Assembly (NCBI RefSeq): GCF_900100545.1 | Contig: NZ_FNDP01000001.1 | Coordinates: 681,729-745,728 of the forward strand | DNA: 64,000 nt | DNA from: Pseudobutyrivibrio sp. 49 | Lineage (GTDB): Bacteria; Bacillota; Clostridia; Lachnospirales; Lachnospiraceae | Direction: 5' to 3' | Shown: in pieces, positions 55,672 to 63,755 of the stretch | How positions within the stretch are numbered: position 1 is the stretch's first letter | How the letters are laid out: every line of letters begins with the position of its first letter | Notes under the pieces: generated by a model | Database searches by the model: none | What the model saw: only the letters and a program-made list of their open reading frames with translations | Told to the model about the DNA's origin: nothing | Program-made: the position numbers and the translations under genes

Positions 55672-56727
55672 ATGGACGCAAAAGCATTAAGACAGCATAT
55701 CTACGATATGACGGAAACAGAAAAATTCTATAAAGAATATTACTTAGCAAGAAGCAATCAGAAAGAACTTAACAAGTTTCTTGCTAATCTGAATATGGAC
55801 GAGGTTTTCAAAAAGCATTTGTTGATTTTGGAAATAGAGGAAACCATTCCCGAAGTTTTCGAGGATTCATTTTTCTTTGACTTGTCAAATAACGACAGTA
55901 TTGTTGTGCAGAAGCACGAAAGATATAGTCCTGCCATTGAACATAGTCATACTTTCTTTGAAATCACTTATATTTTTGATGGACAATGCACCCAGGAAAT
56001 ATCAGGAAGCACTATCAATATGCGAACAGGGGATTTTTGTATTATTCCTCCAGGTATTAAGCATTCTATTTCCATTTTTGACGACACAATTGCCATCAAT
56101 ATTATGCTTAGAAAAGATACTTTACACTCCATGTTTTATGGCTTTTTGAATACACCAAATATTCTTTCATCATTCTTTCTAAACAATATCTACGCTAAAA
56201 AAGCAAATGATTATATTATGTTTAGAACCGGAAGTGACGAGTCCTTAAATGTATCTTTTATATGGATGTTGGCGGAAAGCACAAACAAACAAGAATACTA
56301 CTATCAAGCAATAACCAATACTCTGCTATTAGATTTTTACATGATTATCAGAAACTACTCTGAATCAGTACAAATGCCCTTGTTCGACAGTAGAGTTGAT
56401 GTTCAAAGATACGCTCTTATTCAATACATTCAGGAGAATTATAAAGAGATTACTCTTTCAGATTTGGCTAAGAAGTTCCATTACTCAAATGAATATACCT
56501 CGCGTTTGATAAAGGAATTGACTGGCATGAATTACACTGAGATTCTTAGAACTGTAAGAATAGAACACTCACAGGATTTGCTTGCAAACTCTACTATGTC
56601 TGTAGCAACAATAGCAGAGGCAATTGGATATGATACTGCCGAACACTATATTCGACAGTTTAAGAAACATACAGGCATGACGCCATCAGCATTCAGAAAA
56701 CAATCTGCATCAACCAGAAATAGATAA
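55672..56727 (+). CDS. AraC-family regulator with N-terminal cupin
   Basis: A 351-aa regulator. A helical N-terminus is followed by a cupin sugar-binding domain (about residues 75-150: HSHTFFEITYIFDGQC, GDFCIIPPGIKHSI). The C-terminal AraC HTH pair (ITLSDLAKKFHYSNEYTSRLIKE, SVATIAEAIGYDTAEHYIRQF) ends in GMTPSAFRK. It is divergent from the CUT2-GH operon and is its likely activator. No ribosome binding site precedes ATG 55672, and the promoter predicts a transcript starting at this codon. A leaderless mRNA or a later start (ATG 55708) are the options. Confidence 0.88.
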   Translation: MDAKALRQHIYDMTETEKFYKEYYLARSNQKELNKFLANLNMDEVFKKHLLILEIEETIPEVFEDSFFFDLSNNDSIVVQKHERYSPAIEHSHTFFEITYIFDGQCTQEISGSTINMRTGDFCIIPPGIKHSISIFDDTIAINIMLRKDTLHSMFYGFLNTPNILSSFFLNNIYAKKANDYIMFRTGSDESLNVSFIWMLAESTNKQEYYYQAITNTLLLDFYMIIRNYSESVQMPLFDSRVDVQRYALIQYIQENYKEITLSDLAKKFHYSNEYTSRLIKELTGMNYTEILRTVRIEHSQDLLANSTMSVATIAEAIGYDTAEHYIRQFKKHTGMTPSAFRKQSASTRNR

Positions 56728-56900
56728 TTCGACTTAACAAGTTTTGGCTCAATTAGGTTGAACGATAGTCACTATTCTTCCAAGAACTTCTTTCAATTTC
56801 ATTATTTTCTGATTACTGCCCTACTCTTTTCAAAAATCTTTTGTTTGAGATATGTTTCCTACTGAATCGGGTGCAGAAATTCTTAAATCAGTCGTGATGT

Positions 56901-56929
56901 TTGACATGACTAACTTCCTATGGTAAATT
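56901..56929 (+). promoter_or_regulatory. Promoter of the siderophore-type importer operon
   Basis: TTGACA (56901-56906), a 17-nt spacer, then TAAATT (56924-56929). The expected start site is near 56936, just before the palindrome. Confidence 0.65.
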
Positions 56930-56940
56930 TCTTTCACATT

Positions 56941-56956
56941 GTTAGTTGATTCTAAC
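56941..56956. promoter_or_regulatory. GTTAG-N6-CTAAC palindrome, candidate repressor site
   Basis: GTTAG (56941-56945) and CTAAC (56952-56956) with a 6-nt spacer, immediately downstream of the predicted transcription start. The same motif occurs at 63492-63507. Confidence 0.55.
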
Positions 56957-56989
56957 TTTAGATAGATAAGATATGGAGGATTAATTTTA

Positions 56990-58030
56990 ATGAAAAAACC
57001 ATTACTAGCTTTATTGTTATCTACTTCGATTTTTGCATCATTTATTGGTTGCGGTTCTACATCACAGAAAGCAGAAACAGCTACTTCTGAGACAACAGCA
57101 GAAGCTGATACTCAGTTTCCACTTACTATTAAACACGCTTTTGGTGAGACAGTTATTGAAAGTAAGCCTGAACGAATTGTAAACCTTGGATGGGCTAATC
57201 AAGATACAACACTTGCACTTGGTGTAGTTCCAGTTGGTGTGTCTGCAGCAAATTATGGTCTTATGACTGAAAATAAACTTCATCCTTGGACTGATGATGC
57301 TTTCAAAAATTTAGGTGAAACTTCTCCAAATGTTTTCAATGATGAAACTGGTTGGGATTACGAAGCCATTGCTGCCTGTGAACCAGATGTTATCATTGCT
57401 TCTTACTCTGGATTCACCGAAGAGGAATATAATCTTCTTTCTGAAATTGCTCCTGTTGTTCCTTTCTTGGAAGTTGCATGGAAGACAAACTGGCGTGAAC
57501 AAACTATTACAAACGCTACTGCAATGGGACTTAAAGAAGATGGTGAAAAGCTTGTAGAACAGACTGATGCATTGATTGCAGAAAAGCTTGCTGACTACCC
57601 TGACCTTGAAGGAAAAACTGCTGGTTACTTCTGGATATCACAAGATGATATGAGTACATTTTATGCATATCTTCCAAATGACCCACGAGCTTCTTATCTT
57701 AATGATTTAGGCTTGGCTACTCCAGAAAGCATTCTTTCTTTGGCAGAGACTTCTGATGATTTCTCGGTAACTATTTCACGAGAAAAAACAGATATGTTAA
57801 ATGACGTAGATATTATGGTTGTGTATGGTGATAAAGGACTTTTGGAAGCACTTCAGGCCGACCCACTTATGAGCCAGATTCCTGCTGTAAAAAATGGTGC
57901 AGTTGTATTAATTGATTCAACAACAGCCTTAGCAGCAGCAACAACTCCATCAATTCTCTCTATACCATATGCAGTTGATGATTATCTTAAAGTATTAAAT
58001 GAGGCAGCACAAAAAATTGAAGCAAAATAA
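56990..58030 (+). CDS. Iron-siderophore/heme-type ABC substrate-binding lipoprotein
   Basis: A 346-aa lipoprotein with lipobox cysteine C21 (SFIGCGS). The mature protein is a class III (FepB/FhuD-like) binding protein: TIKHAFGETVIESKPERIVNLGWANQDTTLALGVVPVGV and IAACEPDVIIAS. It captures a ferric siderophore or related chelate outside the membrane. First gene of the importer operon, GGAGG at a 10-nt spacing. The ligand is not determinable. The coding end overlaps the permease start by 32 nt. Confidence 0.9.
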   Translation: MKKPLLALLLSTSIFASFIGCGSTSQKAETATSETTAEADTQFPLTIKHAFGETVIESKPERIVNLGWANQDTTLALGVVPVGVSAANYGLMTENKLHPWTDDAFKNLGETSPNVFNDETGWDYEAIAACEPDVIIASYSGFTEEEYNLLSEIAPVVPFLEVAWKTNWREQTITNATAMGLKEDGEKLVEQTDALIAEKLADYPDLEGKTAGYFWISQDDMSTFYAYLPNDPRASYLNDLGLATPESILSLAETSDDFSVTISREKTDMLNDVDIMVVYGDKGLLEALQADPLMSQIPAVKNGAVVLIDSTTALAAATTPSILSIPYAVDDYLKVLNEAAQKIEAK

Positions 58031-59018
58031 TAAGATTAAAACAATAACTTTAATAGGAATATTATTACTGTTTATATCAGTTATCTTGTCAATAACCTAC
58101 GGAGCAAAATCCGTAGGTTTACCTGATGTTATAGATGCATTACTTGGCAGAAATCTTGAAGACTACAATGTGAATGTAGTTCAGGCACGACTACCTCGCA
58201 CACTCTTTGGAATTATAGCTGGTGCGTCTCTTAGCATTTCTGGTGTATTGATGCAGTCTATTACCAGAAACCCAATAGCTGATCCAAGTATACTCGGGGT
58301 TAACACTGGTGCCTCCCTTTTTATAGTATTTGGAATATCATTTTTTAATATTCAATCCAAGCTATCATATATTGGACTTGCCTTTGTAGGGGCGCTCCTC
58401 ACTTCCATATTTGTTTATCGTCTGGCAAGTCTTGGTTATAGTGGGGCCACGCCAATTAAGCTTGCTATTTCTGGGGCAGCTATTAGCACCGCTCTATCCA
58501 GTCTTATAAGCATAATTGTTATGCCAGATTCCAGTGTAATGACATCCTTCAGATTTTGGCAGATAGGCAGTATTGGCGGCACATCTACTGATGACATCTT
58601 ATTGCTTCTCCCATTCACTGTTTTGGCTATCGTGGTGAGTTTTCTTCTATCAGACAATCTGGACACAATGCTTCTTTCAGAAGAAACTGCAATAGCTCTA
58701 GGACTAAACATTGGTCGTACTAGAATTTTGGCAGCTCTTTGTGGCGTATTATTATGTGCTTGCACCACAGCACTAGCAGGACCAATTAGCTTTATCGGTC
58801 TTATGATTCCTCATCTTATCCGCTCTTCTATTGGATCCAGCCACAAACCACTTATTATTCTAAGTGGAATATATGGTGGTGCTATTCTTATTATCTCAGA
58901 TGTGCTTGGACGAATCCTTGGCGCTCCAGGTGAATTGGAGTCTGGAATAATGACAGCACTTATTGGAGCTCCAGTATTTATTTACATTATTAGAAAGGCG
59001 AAGCTTCAGAGCTTATGA
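57999..59018 (+). CDS. FecCD-type ABC permease (first)
   Basis: A 339-aa permease with about 9-10 helices. VVQARLPRTLFGIIAGASLSISGVLMQ is the family signature, with NPIADPSILGVNTGASL and a late GPISFIGLMIPHLIR. The start overlaps the binding-protein gene. ATG 57999 has only a weak ribosome binding site; a TTG at 58017 is an alternative. Forms the importer channel with the next gene product. Confidence 0.9.
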   Translation: MRQHKKLKQNNKIKTITLIGILLLFISVILSITYGAKSVGLPDVIDALLGRNLEDYNVNVVQARLPRTLFGIIAGASLSISGVLMQSITRNPIADPSILGVNTGASLFIVFGISFFNIQSKLSYIGLAFVGALLTSIFVYRLASLGYSGATPIKLAISGAAISTALSSLISIIVMPDSSVMTSFRFWQIGSIGGTSTDDILLLLPFTVLAIVVSFLLSDNLDTMLLSEETAIALGLNIGRTRILAALCGVLLCACTTALAGPISFIGLMIPHLIRSSIGSSHKPLIILSGIYGGAILIISDVLGRILGAPGELESGIMTALIGAPVFIYIIRKAKLQSL

Positions 59019-60031
59019 TAAAAAACGAAATCATTTTTCACGGAATAAAAAAAAGACAGAAACACTACCATATTGCAATCTTTATAATGTTTGTTATCCT
59101 TGCAATACTTGTTTGTCTCAATGTTACAATTGGCGAGAAAAACTATACTCTTGCCGAAGTAGTAAGCATCATTTTAAATGGTGAAAACAACTATATCATA
59201 ATGAAGCTTAGGTTACCTCGAACTATAGCAGGTATTTTTTGCGGAATTGCCTTTGCCATTGCAGGAAACACATTTCAGACCCTTCTTGGCAATCCACTGG
59301 CAAGCCCTGATATTATCGGAGTTTCCTCTGGATCAACAGTAGCTGCAGTTTTCTGTATTTTATTTTTGAATCTAAACAGAGGGATTGTCTCTATCATCTC
59401 CGTTGTTGCCGGATTACTTGCAGCGTTTACAATCTACAAGCTATCCTGTAAAAATGGATTTTCTAACAGCAGGCTTATTCTCACAGGTATTGGGGCCCAG
59501 GCATTCTTTACAGCCCTTATAAACTGGATGGTAATGCGAGCTGCAGAATATGATGTTCCAACAGCCATGAGATGGATGGCAGGCAATCTCAACGGAATCA
59601 CAACAGATACACTACCTCTCCTTGTGATTGTGGTAATCCTTGCTTTTGCGATAATGATTTATTGTAATCAAAGTATCCGGTCTCTGGAATTAGGCGAACG
59701 ATATGCCACAATCCTAGGAGTAAATGTTAGTGTAGTTAGAACACTCCTCATGTTTTGCTCTGTTGTGTTGATTGCATTTGCTACCTCAATCTCTGGTCCA
59801 ATTGCTTCAATTGCTTTTTTATCTGGACCAATTGCGACCCGTATATGTTCAAACAACCAAACCAACTACACGTCCTCAGCATTAATTGGAGCAATTCTTG
59901 TAATAGCAGGAGACTTTATTGGACAAAATCTCCTTCCAACTAGATATCCAGTTGGAATTGTTACTGGACTTCTAGGAGCTCCATACCTTGTATATCTTCT
60001 AATCAGACAAAATAAAGGAGGCGTAATTTAG
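59015..60031 (+). CDS. FecCD-type ABC permease (second)
   Basis: A 338-aa permease, paralogous to the first: KLRLPRTIAGIFCGIAFAIAGNTFQ, NPLASPDIIGVSSGSTVAAV, and ISGPIASIAFLSGPIATRI in place of the usual GLIVPH stretch. The ATG overlaps the stop of the first permease (ATGA), implying translational coupling and equal stoichiometry. Nine or ten hydrophobic segments are seen. Confidence 0.9.
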   Translation: MIKNEIIFHGIKKRQKHYHIAIFIMFVILAILVCLNVTIGEKNYTLAEVVSIILNGENNYIIMKLRLPRTIAGIFCGIAFAIAGNTFQTLLGNPLASPDIIGVSSGSTVAAVFCILFLNLNRGIVSIISVVAGLLAAFTIYKLSCKNGFSNSRLILTGIGAQAFFTALINWMVMRAAEYDVPTAMRWMAGNLNGITTDTLPLLVIVVILAFAIMIYCNQSIRSLELGERYATILGVNVSVVRTLLMFCSVVLIAFATSISGPIASIAFLSGPIATRICSNNQTNYTSSALIGAILVIAGDFIGQNLLPTRYPVGIVTGLLGAPYLVYLLIRQNKGGVI

Positions 60032-60840
60032 TGAAAGCCCATTCTCTTAAAGCTGAAAATTTAGTTGCCGGATATGGCGACGATATCATATTAAACTCTG
60101 TGAATATGAAAATTCCAGAAAATAAAATCAGTGTCATTCTCGGTTCAAATGGAAGTGGCAAGTCTACTATGCTTAAAACCTTCTGCAGACTTTTGGCTCC
60201 AAAATCCGGCTCGATTCTCCTAGACGACAAGTCTATCAATTGCATTAGAAGCAAGGACATTGCCAAGTCCATAGGATTACTTCCACAGGATTCTATAGCA
60301 CCAGCTGGAATCTCTGTAGCTGAGCTTGTTGCCAGAGGTCGCTTCCCTTACAGGAAATTTATGGCACCTCTTACAAAAGAAGATTACATCGCAATTGAGG
60401 AAGCTATGGAAGCAATGAATATATGTATGCTTGCAGACAAAAGTGTAGATGAATTATCAGGCGGGCAACGTCAACGTGTCTTTATTGCCCTAGCACTTGC
60501 CCAACAGACAGATATCCTGTTTTTAGACGAACCTACAACTTACCTAGACATTGCTTACCAAATAGAAATACTTGATCTTTTAAAGGATTTAAACAAAAAG
60601 AAAAAGACCACCATTGTGATGGTCTTGCATGATATAAATCTTTCCAGCAAATATGCTGATTATATTTTCGCCATGAAAAATGGTCATCTTATCAAAGAAG
60701 GCGAACCAGCTGATATTATTACCCCTGAAACTATCAGGGAAATCTATGGACTTGAAAGTGTTGTTGTGACAGCCCCTGTCTCCAACAGTCCTATGATTAT
60801 CCCTATAAGCTCTCACGATGAGATTTCTGGAGTTTCTTAA
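60031..60840 (+). CDS. Iron-chelate ABC transporter ATPase (FepC-like)
   Basis: A 269-aa ATPase. Walker A is GSNGSGKST (about 36-44), signature LSGGQRQRV, Walker B ILFLDEPTTYLDI and switch His in VLHDINLSSKYAD. It starts at a GTG overlapping the second permease stop (TAGTG), with AAAGGAGG upstream. It powers the importer. Its last 38 nt overlap the 3' end of the converging AraC-family gene. Confidence 0.92.
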   Translation: MKAHSLKAENLVAGYGDDIILNSVNMKIPENKISVILGSNGSGKSTMLKTFCRLLAPKSGSILLDDKSINCIRSKDIAKSIGLLPQDSIAPAGISVAELVARGRFPYRKFMAPLTKEDYIAIEEAMEAMNICMLADKSVDELSGGQRQRVFIALALAQQTDILFLDEPTTYLDIAYQIEILDLLKDLNKKKKTTIVMVLHDINLSSKYADYIFAMKNGHLIKEGEPADIITPETIREIYGLESVVVTAPVSNSPMIIPISSHDEISGVS

Positions 60841-61831
60841 AGGCTCCTGGGGATAAACCACACCATTTTTTAAATGCATTATAGAAAGCAGTTTGGCTAT
60901 GATAGCCGACTGCTTTTGATATTTCTTCAAAGGTATCCGAATCGTTTAAAATGAGCCATGCCGCTCTACTCATCCTAATATTATTTTGAAAATCCCAAAT
61001 AGTCTGTTTGTAATAATCTAAAAAACCATACTTCAGCTTTTGCTCACTTATACCCACTTCCTGCGCCAACATGGGAATAGTTTTAAATTCATATGCCGAA
61101 GACATAATTATCTCATGAACCTGATTTATCTTGCGCAAATCTTCTGAATTAATCTTTATGTCTCTGGCCCCAGCTTTGATAGTGCGCAGGCTTTTATCCC
61201 CTTCTGCGCTGAAAAGCTTTCGTGATGGTGGGCTAAGAAGTAGTTCTACAAGCTCCACAGCCGCTGCCTGGGCTATATGCTCTGTCATAATCCTATTTTG
61301 CATATACCCTTCCAGTTTGGACAAAACGGCAGTAATCTCTGGTATCAAGATTGTATATCTGGTATTAATTCTAAAAAAACTAAACTCGGAAATGCTCCTG
61401 CCAATAGTAGGTAAAAGACTATTCACCAAATAATCGTAGTTAATAGAAAATTCTATTCCTTTAAAATGTTGCTTTGCCCTCCATGCACCTATTCCTCTAT
61501 CCATTTTTTCTAAGGACATAAATGACGATGGAATTGACTGAGCTATTATATCCCCATCTTTAACAGAATACGTCACTCCTGCATAAATAATTCCAAAATG
61601 CAAAAACTGAGTGTCATACTGATATTCAATAGAAAAATCATCCTCTATTAAATAGTCACCAATCCCGCATTGGATTGTATCAGGATTTCCATAGCTTACT
61701 ATCGTTCCCAATGAATCGTTTTTATATATTGTAAAGCCATCTTCCTCGTTCACATATTTAATCCTTGCGAGCTTATGAAACAACTTCTGATATTCAGTTG
61801 ATGAATGTGCGATTTCACTTTTCATTTCCAT
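60803..61831 (-). CDS. AraC-family regulator, PchR-like, linked to iron-type importer
   Basis: A 342-aa regulator. The N-terminal region (FTIYKNDSLGTIVSYGNPDTI, HFGIIYAGVTYSVKDGD, KHFKGIEFSINYDYL) resembles PchR/YbtA-type regulators that sense siderophores. The C-terminal HTH pair (TIPMLAQEVGISEQKLKYGFLDYY, TFEEISKAVGYHSQTAFYNAF) ends in GLSPGAFKK. The start is ATG 61831, overlapping the glutaredoxin TAA (TAATG), behind AAAAGG. A role as activator of the neighbouring importer is inferred from position and similarity. Confidence 0.82.
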   Translation of the reverse strand: MEMKSEIAHSSTEYQKLFHKLARIKYVNEEDGFTIYKNDSLGTIVSYGNPDTIQCGIGDYLIEDDFSIEYQYDTQFLHFGIIYAGVTYSVKDGDIIAQSIPSSFMSLEKMDRGIGAWRAKQHFKGIEFSINYDYLVNSLLPTIGRSISEFSFFRINTRYTILIPEITAVLSKLEGYMQNRIMTEHIAQAAAVELVELLLSPPSRKLFSAEGDKSLRTIKAGARDIKINSEDLRKINQVHEIIMSSAYEFKTIPMLAQEVGISEQKLKYGFLDYYKQTIWDFQNNIRMSRAAWLILNDSDTFEEISKAVGYHSQTAFYNAFKKWCGLSPGAFKKLQKSHRESL

Positions 61832-62142
61832 TAGCAACCTTTTCTTCCACTCTTGTGATCTTCTATTGAACAAGCATTAGCAGTGCCATATTCAATCAAG
61901 CCTGCATCGGCAGGATCAATAGACACTCTACCATCCTCAAATACAAAAGCAGGAATACCAACATCGCCTATTTCTTTACAGTGATCAAAAACAGAATTGG
62001 TATCACGTAGTCTGGTGAACGCTCCCATATTTCTGATGTTCTCACCTATATTGATATATTCAAATTCTGACTCTCTACCCTTAATCTGCTCATGAATGTA
62101 ATCACAATATGGACAAGTTGGCATTCCGTATATCTTAATCAT
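61831..62142 (-). CDS. Glutaredoxin-like protein
   Basis: A 103-aa thioredoxin-fold protein with the dithiol active site C10-P-Y-C13 (MPTCPYC), the cis-Pro region VGIPAFVFEDGR and a Cys at the C-terminus (GRKGC). It reduces disulfides or handles redox-labile cargo. It is translationally coupled to the downstream PchR-like regulator, an arrangement that hints at redox or iron response. Preceded by GGAGGGG. Confidence 0.85.
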   Translation of the reverse strand: MIKIYGMPTCPYCDYIHEQIKGRESEFEYINIGENIRNMGAFTRLRDTNSVFDHCKEIGDVGIPAFVFEDGRVSIDPADAGLIEYGTANACSIEDHKSGRKGC

Positions 62143-62203
62143 AGGCTTTCCCCTCCATTTTCTATAATCTTCTTACCATAACCCGATTAAAATAACCTCT
62201 CCT

Positions 62204-62560
62204 CTAGAAATTCTTTTTCAAATTGATTTCTGTAGGTATGATTGGCCAAAGTATTATAGCCATCTGTAAAACCATAATAATAAGTCCTGCTGTTCCAAGC
62301 ACATCTTGGCTGCTATGTATAAATGGAATATAAGCTATTACGGACGCTGGCAACAAAATCAATCCAAGCTTAAACCACAATCGCCCAAAATACTCTTGAG
62401 CAAACTGCCAAGACTCTACATTTTTCCTAGAACGCTTAGTCCTATATCCATAGAAAGAATTGATGTCCTTTGGACCATGTTTCCACAAAAGCCATCCAAA
62501 CAAAATCATAATACCTGGTATAAGCAATCCATTGATTAGCATAAACCACCAGAAAAACAT
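62204..62560 (-). CDS. SdpI-family membrane protein
   Basis: A 118-aa, three-helix membrane protein. INSFYGYRTKRSRKNVESWQFAQEYFGRLW between helices 1 and 2 is the SdpI/YhfL family motif. SdpI itself is the immunity protein against the SdpC toxin in Bacillus subtilis, but many family members are unlinked to toxins. No SdpC-like gene is nearby. GGAGGAG precedes the ATG. Confidence 0.85.
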   Translation of the reverse strand: MFFWWFMLINGLLIPGIMILFGWLLWKHGPKDINSFYGYRTKRSRKNVESWQFAQEYFGRLWFKLGLILLPASVIAYIPFIHSSQDVLGTAGLIIMVLQMAIILWPIIPTEINLKKNF

Positions 62561-62643
62561 AACAGCTCCTCCAAAGCAAATGCTTTTATTTGTACCCCTT
62601 CAACTGCTCTTCTATCTGTTAATTCTCATCTTCCATTGCAAGG

Positions 62644-62664
62644 AACCAAGGACTAACCTTGGTT
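62644..62664 (-). terminator. Hairpin after the small lipoprotein gene
   Basis: AACCAAGG (62644-62651) pairs with CCTTGGTT (62657-62664) around a 5-nt loop, 13 nt past the gene end. The following U-tract is poor, so termination is uncertain. Confidence 0.4.
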
Positions 62665-62676
62665 GGATAATATTAT

Positions 62677-62889
62677 TTATCTAAAAAGGAATCCAAGTGG
62701 ATCTATATCAAAAAACATACAGGCAAAGACTAGCAACCAACAAATGGCAATGGTTCCAATAATCACTTTTATCAGTATGTCATTCCTAAGATGGTAAAAC
62801 GGAATCTTTCCTATTATCTCATCACTCTGCTTATTTCCACAGCCCACAAGCATACAAGCCAATAATAATGTAACTAACGTCTTTTTCAT
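62677..62889 (-). CDS. Small lipoprotein with one membrane helix
   Basis: A 70-aa peptide. It has a signal peptide with lipobox MLVGC (Cys 17), a short polar stretch, then a hydrophobic helix (IIGTIAICWLLVFACMFF). No family recognised. It is in the same orientation as the SdpI-type gene but separate from it. Coding status rests on the clear lipoprotein signal. Confidence 0.55.
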   Translation of the reverse strand: MKKTLVTLLLACMLVGCGNKQSDEIIGKIPFYHLRNDILIKVIIGTIAICWLLVFACMFFDIDPLGFLFR

Positions 62890-62986
62890 AAATAATCCCT
62901 TTGCTATATTTTTTCTTTCTAATATATCACAGAAGGGTATTTGATTATATCATTTACTTAGGATTCTTTATTTTATCCGGTACAAT

Positions 62987-63073
62987 TCAGTAGTCGCAGA
63001 TTGCCCCACCTATAGCCAATGTATAATCTCTATGTAAAACTCCATGTTTTACTTCCGTCATCCTTGTGGTCAT
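62987..63073 (-). pseudogene. Short ORF, possible decayed gene end
   Basis: A 28-codon ORF from ATG 63073 (RMTEVKHGVLHRDYTLAIGGAICDY). It resembles in rhythm the C-terminal end of the 100-aa protein encoded next to it (GDDCCDY), as if a related gene had decayed here. There is no good ribosome binding site. Low certainty. The rest of 62890-63143 holds nothing I recognise. Confidence 0.2.
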
Positions 63074-63143
63074 TTTCAAAATTACTTACCATCCAACACA
63101 GCAAGTCGATTGTTGATATTCTTACCGACGATAGCAAATATTT

Positions 63144-63446
63144 TTAAAAGGACTTTTTAAGTCTATAGTCGCAACAATCATCACCTTCTGCGACTGATTT
63201 AGTCCTCTTGTAATCAACTCCTCTAAATCCATTCATATATTCCTTATCCATGCAACAAATCATCTGAATAGCGTTTGGTGTGCCTAGTTCAAGAGCCTTA
63301 TCAGCCGATGGTTCTGCATCCTGTAGTTTGACAAATTCGGATTCAGCATTATTCCACATTTCTTTTGCCATGGCAGACCCATAGTTATCCTCTAATACCT
63401 TATAGAAATTCCTGAAAATAAAAGATTTGTTCAAATTATTGCCCAT
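63144..63446 (-). CDS. Small protein resembling C-terminal part of ATC hydrolase family
   Basis: A 100-aa protein. FYKVLEDNYGSAMAKEMWNNAESEF and the C-terminal AEGDDCCDYRLKK recall the L-2-amino-thiazoline-4-carboxylic acid hydrolase family, whose usual members are about twice as long, so it may be truncated. ATG 63446 has GGGG and GAGG upstream. A GTTAG-N6-CTAAC palindrome lies 46 nt before the start, shared with the iron-type importer. The family call is by eye and tentative. Confidence 0.45.
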   Translation of the reverse strand: MGNNLNKSFIFRNFYKVLEDNYGSAMAKEMWNNAESEFVKLQDAEPSADKALELGTPNAIQMICCMDKEYMNGFRGVDYKRTKSVAEGDDCCDYRLKKSF

Positions 63447-63491
63447 TCCTCTAATTCCCCACTCTCTTCTAGTTTTATACTACCACCTCTC

Positions 63492-63507
63492 GTTAGATGT
63501 GTCTAAC
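63492..63507. promoter_or_regulatory. Second GTTAG-N6-CTAAC palindrome
   Basis: GTTAG (63492-63496) and CTAAC (63503-63507) with a 6-nt spacer. On the minus strand it overlaps a possible -35 (TTAGAC) for the 100-aa gene. Same arms and spacing as 56941-56956. Confidence 0.5.
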
Positions 63508-63621
63508 TTAATTTAAAAAATATAGAAGCTCTCACACTCGAAAGCTCCTAAATATAAGATAGCAACTTTGCATGGCATTTTATTGGACGCCCTACTCCAT
63601 TGATTTTAAAGGCAATTTTTT

Positions 63622-63655
63622 TATAAAAAAGACTACTGTTTTTTTACAGTAGTCT
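63622..63655 (-). terminator. Terminator after the transposase gene
   Basis: AGACTACTGT (63630-63639) with ACAGTAGTCT (63646-63655), a 6-nt loop, then a six-T run on the minus strand. It lies 100 nt past the transposase stop. Confidence 0.7.
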
Positions 63656-63671
63656 CAGAGTGTAGACAAAG

Positions 63672-63705
63672 AGGATGCTGCAAAACTAAAATTTTGCAGC
63701 ATCCT
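63672..63705. repeat. 14-bp perfect inverted repeat at the element end
   Basis: AGGATGCTGCAAAA (63672-63685) pairs with TTTTGCAGCATCCT (63692-63705) around a 6-nt loop. On the plus strand it is followed by TTCCTTTTTTC. It may be a terminator that blocks read-through into the insertion element, or an end structure of it. Confidence 0.55.
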
Positions 63706-63755
63706 TTCCTTTTTTCTAAGATTATATTTTGATTTTTGTGTAAAAAGGCCTTCCT

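Larger units (their letters stand above)
63447..63755. other. Intergenic region between the 100-aa gene and the IS1182-type fragment
   Basis: No gene is seen. It holds the palindrome at 63492-63507 and two strong hairpins (63630-63655, 63672-63705), which belong to the end of the insertion element or its terminator. The remainder is AT-rich with no recognised signal. Confidence 0.5.

Noticed and set aside
56728..56989. Possible gene remnant on the minus strand before the importer operon
   Set aside because: Only 17-26-codon stretches without recognisable motifs or ribosome binding sites. The interval is adequately explained as promoter region.
62204..62560. Sdp toxin-immunity system
   Set aside because: Only the SdpI-family protein is present; no SdpC-, SdpA- or SdpB-like genes are nearby, so an immunity role is not supported.
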